Assembly (NCBI GenBank): GCA_944321525.1
Contig: CALULQ010000001.1
Coordinates: 114,700-178,699, forward strand
From: an uncultured Paraprevotella sp.
GTDB lineage: Bacteria; Bacteroidota; Bacteroidia; Bacteroidales; Bacteroidaceae
Direction: 5' to 3'
DNA length: 64,000 bases
The stretch's first letter is position 1; each line of letters starts with the position of its first letter. The notes under the pieces are model-generated. The model saw only the letters and a program-made list of their open reading frames with translations, ran no database searches and had not been told where the DNA came from. Shown piece by piece: positions 26,713 through 35,348 of the stretch. Both the position numbers and the translations under genes were made by a program.

Positions 26713-27942
26713 TTAGAAAGAATACTGCAGTTGTATCGTGCCCGAGTGCTTGGCCACCCCGAGGTCGTCGTTGTCGCGGTCGAGTTGCGTGTCGTGTCCG
26801 GTGCGTCCGATGAACTGGTACATGGCCTGCAGTTTCAGGTTACACTTCTTGAAGAAGTAGTTGCAGCCGACGGCCGGCATGTTGAGGAACCCGTTCGTGT
26901 CCATCCCGTTGCGGTTGAAGAAGTCGTAGCGTGCGGCCACCTGCACGCGGGGCGCCACGAAGTAGCCGCCCTGGATGTAGCCGCCCAGGTAGTCGTAGGT
27001 CTCGTCAATCTTCTGCCGTTCGGTGAATCCCACGTGCATGTAATAGGCTTCCGCCCCGATGTAGAGCTTGTTTTTCAGCATGGCGAACTCCAGCCCGACG
27101 CGGGTGTCGTTGGTGCTTTCGCTTTCGCTCTCCACGTTCAGGTTGGCGCTGGCCCCCACCATCCATTTGTCCTCGTCGAGGCGGTCGGGGTTGCCTTGCG
27201 TAGCCGGCATGATGCCCTTGGGCATGAAGGTGAAGCGTCCGGCGTAGAGCAGCGAGGGGATGTGCCAGTCGTCGCTGATGGTTTTCGTGGCCGTGTTGAC
27301 GGAGGCTCCCGTGCCGTTGAAGATGCCTATCTCATAACCGAACTTGTTTGCGGCGAAGCCATGGATTTCCACGCCGAGGTCGAAGCCCGTCCCGATGTTC
27401 GGCGTCACGGCATTCAGGGAGTAGGGCATGATGACGGCGGCCGTGAGCGACGTTGGCAATGTGGGCATCAGCGTTTCGCCCAGCGTGGTCAGGTAGCCGT
27501 GCGAGAAGGGCGTCTTGAACTTTCCGATGCGCACGGCGAACTCGTCCCTGGTGGACACGTCGATCCACGCCTGCTGCAGGATGGCCCCGCCGCTGGCCGC
27601 CGCGTTGACGGAGAGGTTGAAGGAGACGCGGCCCCATGCCTTCCCGGTGAAGCCGAGCACGGCGTAGGGCACGGAGAAGCCCGAGTTGGCCAGGTTGTCC
27701 TGGTTGTAGGCCTTGTCCAACCCCTCGTCGTCGTACCAGTTGATGTTGGCTGCTGTCTGCACCAGCAGATAAGGTTTGAACACGAAGTCTCCCCGTTTCG
27801 ACTGGATGGAGAATCCTTCGCGTCCGGCGAGCGACACCACGCCGTTCTCGCTGCCCTCTTCGTATTGTGCCATGGCGGAGAGGGGGAGAGCCGCCAGCAT
27901 GGCCATCAGGAATATCTTTTTCATTGTTTCCGTTGTCTTCAT
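26713..27942 (-). CDS. Outer membrane porin, phosphate-selective O/P-like
   Basis: The 409-residue protein has a signal peptide ending SAMAQ and a 16-stranded-porin-like sequence: FVFKPYLLVQTAANINWY, RIGKFKTPFSHGYLTT, and a C-terminal TIQLQYSF ending in phenylalanine, as expected for barrel insertion. An internal ATG at 27924 (MKKIFLMAM) gives a more usual signal peptide and may be the true start. It begins 10 bp after the di-haem oxidoreductase gene and precedes the mono-haem lipoprotein gene. The substrate is not apparent; context points to iron or an electron-transfer-linked ligand. Confidence 0.85.
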   Translation of the reverse strand: MKTTETMKKIFLMAMLAALPLSAMAQYEEGSENGVVSLAGREGFSIQSKRGDFVFKPYLLVQTAANINWYDDEGLDKAYNQDNLANSGFSVPYAVLGFTGKAWGRVSFNLSVNAAASGGAILQQAWIDVSTRDEFAVRIGKFKTPFSHGYLTTLGETLMPTLPTSLTAAVIMPYSLNAVTPNIGTGFDLGVEIHGFAANKFGYEIGIFNGTGASVNTATKTISDDWHIPSLLYAGRFTFMPKGIMPATQGNPDRLDEDKWMVGASANLNVESESESTNDTRVGLEFAMLKNKLYIGAEAYYMHVGFTERQKIDETYDYLGGYIQGGYFVAPRVQVAARYDFFNRNGMDTNGFLNMPAVGCNYFFKKCNLKLQAMYQFIGRTGHDTQLDRDNDDLGVAKHSGTIQLQYSF

Positions 27943-27952
27943 TGTTTTGGGA

Positions 27953-29395
<1,443 letters not shown>

Positions 29396-29506
29396 CGTGA
29401 TGTTTTCTTAAATTGGGGTTTTAGTGTTTCATGTCCCGCGGCAGGGAGTGTCGGGGGTTCGGAATCCGTCAGCGCCGCCTTCGTGCCCCGATGCCCTTAT
29501 GGCGCC

Positions 29507-29580
29507 GTGCGGAGCGCGTCGCCGTACTCTGCGGCAAGTACTCGAGTACTTTGCGGAAAGTACAATCCGGCATTCCGCAC
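29507..29580. repeat. Intergenic palindrome array, copy 3 (two units)
   Basis: Core 29524-29563: GTACTCTGCGGCAAGTAC, TCGA, GTACTTTGCGGAAAGTAC. Outer arms GTGCGGAG (29507-29514) and TTCCGCAC (29573-29580) are inverted. It occupies the 348-bp gap 29396-29743 between the imelysin and DHOR genes, which otherwise holds only the hairpin at 29680-29712. Confidence 0.9.
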
Positions 29581-29679
29581 GCCGTCCGCCCGTTTTCCGC
29601 GACGGGATGCCCGGAGAAGGGCACGGCGTTTCATCGTGCGGGGCATGTTTGTCAACCATTCTTATTTTTGCAAGGCAGT

Positions 29680-29712
29680 GAAGACAGCCTCCGGTGGAGG
29701 CCGCCTTCACTT
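29680..29712 (-). other. Hairpin after the imelysin gene
   Basis: GTGAAG and GCCTCC pair with GGAGGC and CTTCAC across a small internal mismatch. It follows the imelysin stop codon on the minus strand but lacks a T-run, so it may be an mRNA 3' stabilising structure rather than a terminator. Confidence 0.4.
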
Positions 29713-29743
29713 GTGTGCCGCCGGGCAGTGCCCCGGCCGTTTC

Positions 29744-30937
29744 TTATTCCGCGGGCACGGTGCGCGGGTTGCCGTTCTTGAAGAGCAGGAACTCCAGCGT
29801 GTGGAAACCGCGGATTTCCTGTGTCGACGTGATTTGGTCCTCAGAGTCGCCCTCGTTCCATTCCAGGTTGCTGAAGTCGCCCGAGTTGAGGATGTTCACG
29901 ATGGCCACCTGGTCGAGCGGCCAGCTGTCCATGTTGGGGTCGAGTCCCATCGCGTCCACGGGGCCGAAGAGGAAGGCTTCGCTCTGTTCCCACGGCTGGC
30001 GGGCCACAATCCACGCGTCGCAGGCGCTTTCGAAGGCGTCGTTGCTTGGCGTGCCGGCCAAGGCCTGCACGGCCTGCCGCAGCAGCGCGTTCTTCTCTTT
30101 CAGGTCCTTGTAGGTGGGGAGCACCACGTTGTCCACGTAGGCTTCCACCACGGCTTGCAGGTCGGCTTCGCCCACCGTCCCGTTCTGGTAGGCCGTGGTT
30201 ATGGCGTTGCGCAGGCTGGTGTTGAAGAGGTTGCCCAATGCCGTGCAGGCATCCTGTGCCGGGGGCACCATGTCGTCGCCGATGTGGTTGCGGAAGGGCT
30301 GCGGTATGGCCAGGATGGCGTTCTTCGTGTCTTCGATGGCTTGTGCAATCTGCGTGTTCAGAGCCGGGTCGACGCGCTCCATCAGCCGGTAGAGCGAGTG
30401 GTCGCAGATGGAGCTGTCCATGCTGTTGAAGTAAGAGTTGCGGATGGAGCGGATGTTGTTGGCATAGTCATCGCGCGAGTGGAAGCTGTACCACGACTCC
30501 ACGGCGTAGAGGGCCTCGGTGTGTTGCCCGGCCATCCACTTGCGGTAGGGGTCGCCGATTTTCTCGTTGCCCACCTCGTCAGTGATTTCCTGGCATTTGT
30601 CGATGATGGTGGTGATGCAGTCCATCACGTTGGAATAGCTTTGCCGCCCGTCGTGCGCCTTGAAGATTTCCTTGAAGGGAGCGCCGCCGTCGTAGCTGGT
30701 TTCCCAAGCGTCGTAGAGCGAAGTGGCATCCTGCTCGAGCAGGTTGGCCACGCGAACGGAGTAGGCCAGCCAGTTGGCACTGTTCTCGGCGGTGTAGTCC
30801 AGATTGGCGGCCTGGTCGAAGTCCGTGTCTCCGTTTCCGCCGTTGTTGTCGTCATCGCTGCAGGCTGCAGCCATGAATCCGGTGCATGCCAGCCCCAGCA
30901 TGAGGGCGGCAGCGTGGAAGAAGTTTTTTGTTCTCAT
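29744..30937 (-). CDS. Imelysin family lipoprotein (iron-regulated, M75-like)
   Basis: The start is ATG at 30937 (MRTKNFF), giving a lipoprotein signal with Cys26 (MAAAC) followed by SDDD, which resembles the surface lipoprotein export signal of Bacteroidota. The 397-residue body is helical, and the imelysin GxHxxE motif appears as GFHTLE at residues 377-382. EWNEGDSEDQITSTQEIRGF and FLLFKNGNPRTV are also family-like. Imelysins are linked to iron uptake but are not proven peptidases. It lies 28 bp downstream of a porin gene on the same strand and upstream of the DHOR gene. Confidence 0.9.
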   Translation of the reverse strand: MRTKNFFHAAALMLGLACTGFMAAACSDDDNNGGNGDTDFDQAANLDYTAENSANWLAYSVRVANLLEQDATSLYDAWETSYDGGAPFKEIFKAHDGRQSYSNVMDCITTIIDKCQEITDEVGNEKIGDPYRKWMAGQHTEALYAVESWYSFHSRDDYANNIRSIRNSYFNSMDSSICDHSLYRLMERVDPALNTQIAQAIEDTKNAILAIPQPFRNHIGDDMVPPAQDACTALGNLFNTSLRNAITTAYQNGTVGEADLQAVVEAYVDNVVLPTYKDLKEKNALLRQAVQALAGTPSNDAFESACDAWIVARQPWEQSEAFLFGPVDAMGLDPNMDSWPLDQVAIVNILNSGDFSNLEWNEGDSEDQITSTQEIRGFHTLEFLLFKNGNPRTVPAE

Positions 30938-30965
30938 AATGATTATTTGTTGATTGATGGATGAA

Positions 30966-32267
30966 TTACTTGCTCCAGAACCAGCCCACGTAGGCCACGC
31001 CGATGGCAAACTCGTTCTCGTCGTTGAGGTTCCCGCCGTCGATTTTCCGCGTGGTGTAGTCGGCCTTGACCACCAGGTTGGGCAGGGCCTTCCAGTTGAG
31101 GCCGGCTGTCCAGGCGCTGACCTTCTCGCGCGGGAAGGCCACGTTGGGCTTCACCACCTCTTCCTGCGGGTTGTAGTATTCATACCGCGCGAAGGGATAG
31201 ATGACCGGGCACTTGGGCGTGCCGAAGATGCCCTGCAGGTTCAGGCCCAGTTCCGCCCCGTAGCTCACCGCGCGCTTGGCCACCGGCACGGTGCGGCTGT
31301 AGGGGCTGGTGCCCTTGTAGTTTTGGTTTTCGCGGGTGAGCCTGGCCGAGTTGCCCAGGTTGCCGAAGATGCAGTTCCCGCGGAAGGTCAGGTAGCGGTC
31401 GCTGTATTGCGCGTCGACGGTGTAGATGCGCACGGGCGTTTTCCCGATGGACTTGTTGTATTCCGGGATGTCGGAATTGGCGCCCACGTCGTTGCAGAAA
31501 TACCACGAGGCTCCCACGCGCAAGCCCGGCACGCCGCGGTAGTCCACGCGGGCCACGTAGGCGGGCGAGGTGAAGTTGTCCTCTTCGAAGATGCTCGCCT
31601 TGGCTTCTCCGGCCCAGTGGGTGCGGTTGAAGGCGTTGCCGTTGAGCCCGGCCACCACCATGGCCTGGTAGTCGAAGGTGGCCAGGCCCTTGCCCAGCGT
31701 GCCGAAGAGTTCCAGTCCCGTTTCGTGCCAGGTGGAGGGGATGATTCTCGTCTCGCCCTCGGGGCGGCTCGTGCCGAAGAAGTTGACCGGCTCGTGGTGG
31801 GCGTTGGTCAGTCCCACGGGCAGCACGACGTGTCCCACGCGCACGTTGATTTCCGGCAGTATGAGGCGGGTGATGTGGAATTGCTCGAGCGCCACCTCTC
31901 CGCCCTTTTCCACCTCCATCTCGTATTCCCCGTTCTCGCTGTTCTCCAGCTCGTAGGCCGTGCCCGTCCCGCCGCTCTCGAATTCGATTTCAGCGCCGAG
32001 TATCCACTTGGGCGTGAACTTGTAGTCGAAGGCCAGCACGAAGCGGGGGATGGAGATGGTGTTGCGCCGGGTCTGCGAGTTGCCTTCCGCCGCGCCATAG
32101 TAGCGGTTGATGCCGTAGTTCTTGAAGTTGGCCACCATCTCTCCGTATCCGCCCACGCGGAATTTTTCGTAAGAGCTGCCGTCGCCCTGGCTTTCCTGTG
32201 CCGAAACACTACTAAAGGCAGTAAGGGCGGCCAAGGCGACGGTCAGCAGTTTCTTCGTTTCTCTCAT
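30966..32267 (-). CDS. Outer membrane porin at head of the imelysin cluster
   Basis: The 433-residue protein has a signal peptide ending SVSAQ and a barrel with porin-like strands: RVGGYGEMVANFKNYG, RFVLAFDYKFTPKWILGAEIEFE, INVRVGHVVLPVGLTNAHHEP and a C-terminal IGVAYVGWFWSK. The segment NAHHEPVNFFGTSRPEGE is common in Bacteroidota O/P-like porins. As the first gene of the minus-strand cluster it probably delivers the substrate handled by imelysin and DHOR. A -7 element lies about 50 bp upstream, and the divergent neighbour is the hemerythrin-LuxR regulator. Confidence 0.85.
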   Translation of the reverse strand: MRETKKLLTVALAALTAFSSVSAQESQGDGSSYEKFRVGGYGEMVANFKNYGINRYYGAAEGNSQTRRNTISIPRFVLAFDYKFTPKWILGAEIEFESGGTGTAYELENSENGEYEMEVEKGGEVALEQFHITRLILPEINVRVGHVVLPVGLTNAHHEPVNFFGTSRPEGETRIIPSTWHETGLELFGTLGKGLATFDYQAMVVAGLNGNAFNRTHWAGEAKASIFEEDNFTSPAYVARVDYRGVPGLRVGASWYFCNDVGANSDIPEYNKSIGKTPVRIYTVDAQYSDRYLTFRGNCIFGNLGNSARLTRENQNYKGTSPYSRTVPVAKRAVSYGAELGLNLQGIFGTPKCPVIYPFARYEYYNPQEEVVKPNVAFPREKVSAWTAGLNWKALPNLVVKADYTTRKIDGGNLNDENEFAIGVAYVGWFWSK

Positions 32268-32316
32268 CTTTTTATATGTCTTTATGATCTTTTTGCGATT
32301 CTTCGTTCCGACGGTG

Positions 32317-32324
32317 CAAAGTTA
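32317..32324 (-). promoter_or_regulatory. Promoter -7 element for the porin-imelysin operon
   Basis: CAAAGTTA reads TAACTTTG on the minus strand, 49 bp upstream of the start at 32267, inside the 238-bp divergent region shared with the hemerythrin-LuxR gene. Confidence 0.6.
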
Positions 32325-32505
32325 CCCCGGTTGTTAAAAAAGCGCAATACACAAAAATGGGCAAAATCGGAAAACGGGTGATTAGGGACAGGCGGACGGA
32401 ATTTGCTGATTTTACCCACTTTTCCGCGACAATACCCAATAGTGGGGATTGCGCGGGTCAGATATTTTTCCGTTCTTTGCACTGTGTTTAACGATTTAAG
32501 GTATC

Positions 32506-33486
32506 ATGTCTGAAAAATACAAGGAAACCGACCGGATGGGGGACATCATCTGCGACGACTACCGCATCTTGCAGGTAATAAGCCGGTTCGGGCTTAGTTT
32601 GGGCTTCGGAGACCATTCCGTGGCCGAGACGTGCATGGCGGCGGGCGTGGACGCGCCCACCTTCGTGGCGGTGGTCAACTTCATCCGCTCCAACGGGCGG
32701 CCTGCGAACATGTCCGACGTGGTCGACACGATTTCGCTCCCGGCCCTGATGAACTATTTGAGGCGCTCGCACGACTACTTCGTGAAGTTCCGCCTGCCGG
32801 CCATCCGCCGCAAGCTCATCGAAGCCATCGACTGCTCGGCGCGCAACCAGATTGCTTTCCTTATCCTCAAGTTCTACGACGAGTTTGCCGCCGAGGTGGG
32901 GCGTCACATGGACTACGAGGACAAGCACATCCACACCTACGTGAACGACCTGATGGCCGGGGTGAAGACCAGTCCGGACATCAATATCCACAAACTGTCG
33001 CATCAGCACCACGACAACCACGCGCAGTTGGAGAAAAGCCTGTCGGAACTGAAAAGCATCATCATCAAGTATTATCCGAACGACAGCAACGCGCAGTTGC
33101 TCAACGACGTGCTCATAGACCTCTTCATGACGGAAGAGGACTTGTTCAACCATTGCCACATGGAAGACACGCTCTTCCTGGAAGCCGTAGTGCGCCTGGA
33201 AGACGAGCGGCGGGAGCAGACGGGAGAGGAAGGCGCGCAGCAGGAAGAGCCGGAACCGGACAACACGACGACCGACACCCTGAGCGAACGCGAAAAGGAG
33301 GTCATCGTGTGTGTGGTGAAAGGAATGGCGAACAAGGAAATCGCCGACCAGCTCTACATCTCGGTGAATACCGTGATGACGCACCGGCGCAACATCAGCC
33401 GCAAACTGCAGATTCATTCGCCGGCCGGACTGACCATTTATGCCATCGTGAACGGGTTGATCAAACTGGAAGACGTGAAAATCTAA
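32506..33486 (+). CDS. Hemerythrin-like domain fused to LuxR-type HTH regulator
   Basis: The 326-residue cytosolic protein joins three parts. An N-terminal ScdA/RIC-like segment (about 1-70) precedes a hemerythrin-like four-helix region (about 80-232) with candidate di-iron ligands His89 (SHDYF), His134 and Glu138 (HMDYE), His166-172 (HQHHDNH), His216/218 and Glu219 (HCHME). After an acidic linker (233-256) comes a LuxR/NarL helix-turn-helix (257-320, LSEREKEVIVCVVKGMANKE). RIC-type proteins respond to nitrosative and oxidative stress and release iron. A fusion to a DNA-binding domain suggests an iron, oxygen or NO sensor. It is divergent from the porin-imelysin-DHOR cluster, its likely target (inference). 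Confidence 0.9.
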   Translation: MSEKYKETDRMGDIICDDYRILQVISRFGLSLGFGDHSVAETCMAAGVDAPTFVAVVNFIRSNGRPANMSDVVDTISLPALMNYLRRSHDYFVKFRLPAIRRKLIEAIDCSARNQIAFLILKFYDEFAAEVGRHMDYEDKHIHTYVNDLMAGVKTSPDINIHKLSHQHHDNHAQLEKSLSELKSIIIKYYPNDSNAQLLNDVLIDLFMTEEDLFNHCHMEDTLFLEAVVRLEDERREQTGEEGAQQEEPEPDNTTTDTLSEREKEVIVCVVKGMANKEIADQLYISVNTVMTHRRNISRKLQIHSPAGLTIYAIVNGLIKLEDVKI

Positions 33487-33517
33487 CGATATATACCTAT
33501 ATAAAGAAACACTACTT

Positions 33518-34057
33518 ATGGAAATCAAAAACGTGGGTGTATTTTGTGCGGCATCGGACAGGCTCGATGCCGCTTACTATGCCTTGGCCGCCGACTTCGG
33601 GCGATGGCTGGGCGGGCACGGGCTGACCTTGGTGTACGGAGGGGCGGACTCGGGCCTGATGGAGAGCGTGGCGGAGGGCGTGAAGGCTGCCGGCGGGCAC
33701 ACGGTGGGCGTGGTGCCGCGCTTGCTCGAGAGCAAGCGGCGGGTGAGCCGCCATGTGGACGAACTGGTGAAATGCAACGACCTGAACGACCGCAAGGCCA
33801 TCATGCTGGAACGCAGCGACGTGATGGTGGCCCTGCCCGGCGGCATCGGCACGCTGGACGAGGTGTTCACCACGATGGCCGCACACAGCATTGGCTACCA
33901 CCGCAAGCGCGTGGTGCTGTTTGCCCTTGACGGCTTCTGGGACGGATTGGCCGCCGTGTTGGAGGAGATGGACCGCCGCGGGTTCATCAACGTCCCTTTG
34001 GACCGCTATTTGTCCGTCGCCCGTTCGTGGGACGAGCTGGAGGCCGCCTTGGGATGA
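33518..34057 (+). CDS. LOG family (cytokinin-activating-type) nucleosidase
   Basis: The 179-residue protein carries the LOG signature PGGIGTLDEVFTT (residues 107-119) and the N-terminal GVFCAASDRLDAAYYALA with LVYGGADSGLMESVAEGV. LOG enzymes hydrolyse nucleoside 5'-monophosphates to free base and ribose 5-phosphate, and were long misnamed lysine decarboxylases. It follows the hemerythrin-LuxR gene by 31 bp and may share its transcript, then converges on the PfkB gene. The physiological nucleotide in this organism is unknown. Confidence 0.93.
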   Translation: MEIKNVGVFCAASDRLDAAYYALAADFGRWLGGHGLTLVYGGADSGLMESVAEGVKAAGGHTVGVVPRLLESKRRVSRHVDELVKCNDLNDRKAIMLERSDVMVALPGGIGTLDEVFTTMAAHSIGYHRKRVVLFALDGFWDGLAAVLEEMDRRGFINVPLDRYLSVARSWDELEAALG

Positions 34058-34135
34058 TGCTTGCAAGCGGGGAGCATGGCCTGCGTGCTGGAAAGTTCGT
34101 GCGTGGGACTATAAAGCCATTCTTGTGCTGATTGT

Positions 34136-35068
34136 TTATTCCAGTTCTTCCGCCATCTGCCGGCCGAACTCCTCGTCGATGGAGTTGTGGATGCTGGTGC
34201 AGACGTTGGCGGCAAAGCGCCGGCCGCAGTCGATGAGCTGTTCCCAGCGGGTGGCGGGAAGCGACGGCAGGTCGGCGCGGCGCACGTCGTGGCGCACGAG
34301 GCCGTAGATGAAGCCCGCGTTGAAATTGTCGCCCGCCCCGATGGTGCTCACCGTGCTCACTTGCGGCACGTTGAAGCGGTAGGTGGATTGCGGAGTGCAC
34401 AGCGCGATGCCCTCGCCGCCCTGCGTGCAGATAAACAGCGGGCAGTGGGCGGCGATGTGCCGGCGGTAGATGGTCTCAGGGTCGCGCTCGCCGTACATCA
34501 CTTCGAAATCGTCCGCCGACCCGCGCACTACGTCCGACAGGCGGAAGTTGTCGAGGATGGTGGGATAGAGGCGTTCCAGCTCGGCCGCGTGGGGGCGGCG
34601 GAAGTTCACGTCGTAGAACAGGATGGCGCCTTGCTCGCGGGCGTGCTGCAGGAAGGCCTCCACTTGCGGGCGGATGTGCGGGTTCAGTGCATAATAAGAG
34701 CCAAACTGCACCACGTCGTCCGCTTCCACGTCCGGATACGTGAAGTCGGGCAGTGTGCGTGGCGGTTGTTTGTAGAACATGTAGTGGGCATCGTGCTGTT
34801 CGTCGAGGAAGGCCAGCGACACGGCCGATTGTATGTCGTCCCTCATCCGAAGGAATCGGGCGTCCACGTGGTTCGCCTGAAGGAAGCGCGCGATGCGCCG
34901 CCCCACCTCGTCGTGCCCCGTTTCGCCGAGGAACACGGCGGGGATGCCCGCCCGGCCCAGCGAGATGATGCTGTTGAACGAAGAGCCTCCGGGGACGGCG
35001 GCCGTGGGCTGCTCCCCGTGGAAGATGATGTCCATGATGGTCTCACCCATCGCGATGACTTTGCGCAT
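34136..35068 (-). CDS. PfkB/ribokinase family sugar kinase
   Basis: The 310-residue protein begins MRKVIAMGETIMDIIF; this start (35068) is preferred over in-frame codons at 35092 and 35131 because the family begins here and a promoter -7 element lies at 35098-35105. Family features include AVPGGSSFNSIISLGRAG near the N-terminus and GAGDNFNAGFIYGL, where Asp247 is the catalytic base. It phosphorylates a sugar or nucleoside, probably fructose-like, but specificity is not readable. It is a single gene convergent with the LOG gene. Confidence 0.92.
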   Translation of the reverse strand: MRKVIAMGETIMDIIFHGEQPTAAVPGGSSFNSIISLGRAGIPAVFLGETGHDEVGRRIARFLQANHVDARFLRMRDDIQSAVSLAFLDEQHDAHYMFYKQPPRTLPDFTYPDVEADDVVQFGSYYALNPHIRPQVEAFLQHAREQGAILFYDVNFRRPHAAELERLYPTILDNFRLSDVVRGSADDFEVMYGERDPETIYRRHIAAHCPLFICTQGGEGIALCTPQSTYRFNVPQVSTVSTIGAGDNFNAGFIYGLVRHDVRRADLPSLPATRWEQLIDCGRRFAANVCTSIHNSIDEEFGRQMAEELE

Positions 35069-35097
35069 GTCCGGTTCGTGGTTTGGTTTCATGGGTG

Positions 35098-35105
35098 CAA
35101 ACTTA
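35098..35105 (-). promoter_or_regulatory. Promoter -7 element for the PfkB gene
   Basis: CAAACTTA reads TAAGTTTG on the minus strand, 29 bp upstream of the chosen start. Confidence 0.55.
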
Positions 35106-35222
35106 CAACAAAAAAGCGGTATGGCAGGCATAAAAGGGTGGGAAACAAGCGTAGAGGATGCTTATTTGTGAATATTCCATAAAAGATGATGGGCGGAAAG
35201 CGGGCGGCACGAAGTTTTGCAT

Positions 35223-35230
35223 TAACTTTG
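35223..35230 (+). promoter_or_regulatory. Promoter -7 element for the DEAD-box gene
   Basis: TAACTTTG lies 118 bp before the TTG start at 35349, predicting a 5' leader of about 110 bases that is unusually AT-rich for the window. A long leader is common for cold-inducible RNA helicase genes. Confidence 0.6.
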
Positions 35231-35348
35231 CGCCCTGATATTCGTGGGTGGTTTTCAGGCGTCTTAATTACCAATAGGGATTTTTTATTTGTTCGTGGTG
35301 TGCGCCGTGTACTGCCCTTTGGTGTTTTATTCTTTAAAATTTAACGTA

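Noticed and set aside
35289..35348. Upstream extension of the DEAD-box helicase
   Set aside because: The extra residues are unlike the family and translate the leader; the conserved start begins at the TTG at 35349.
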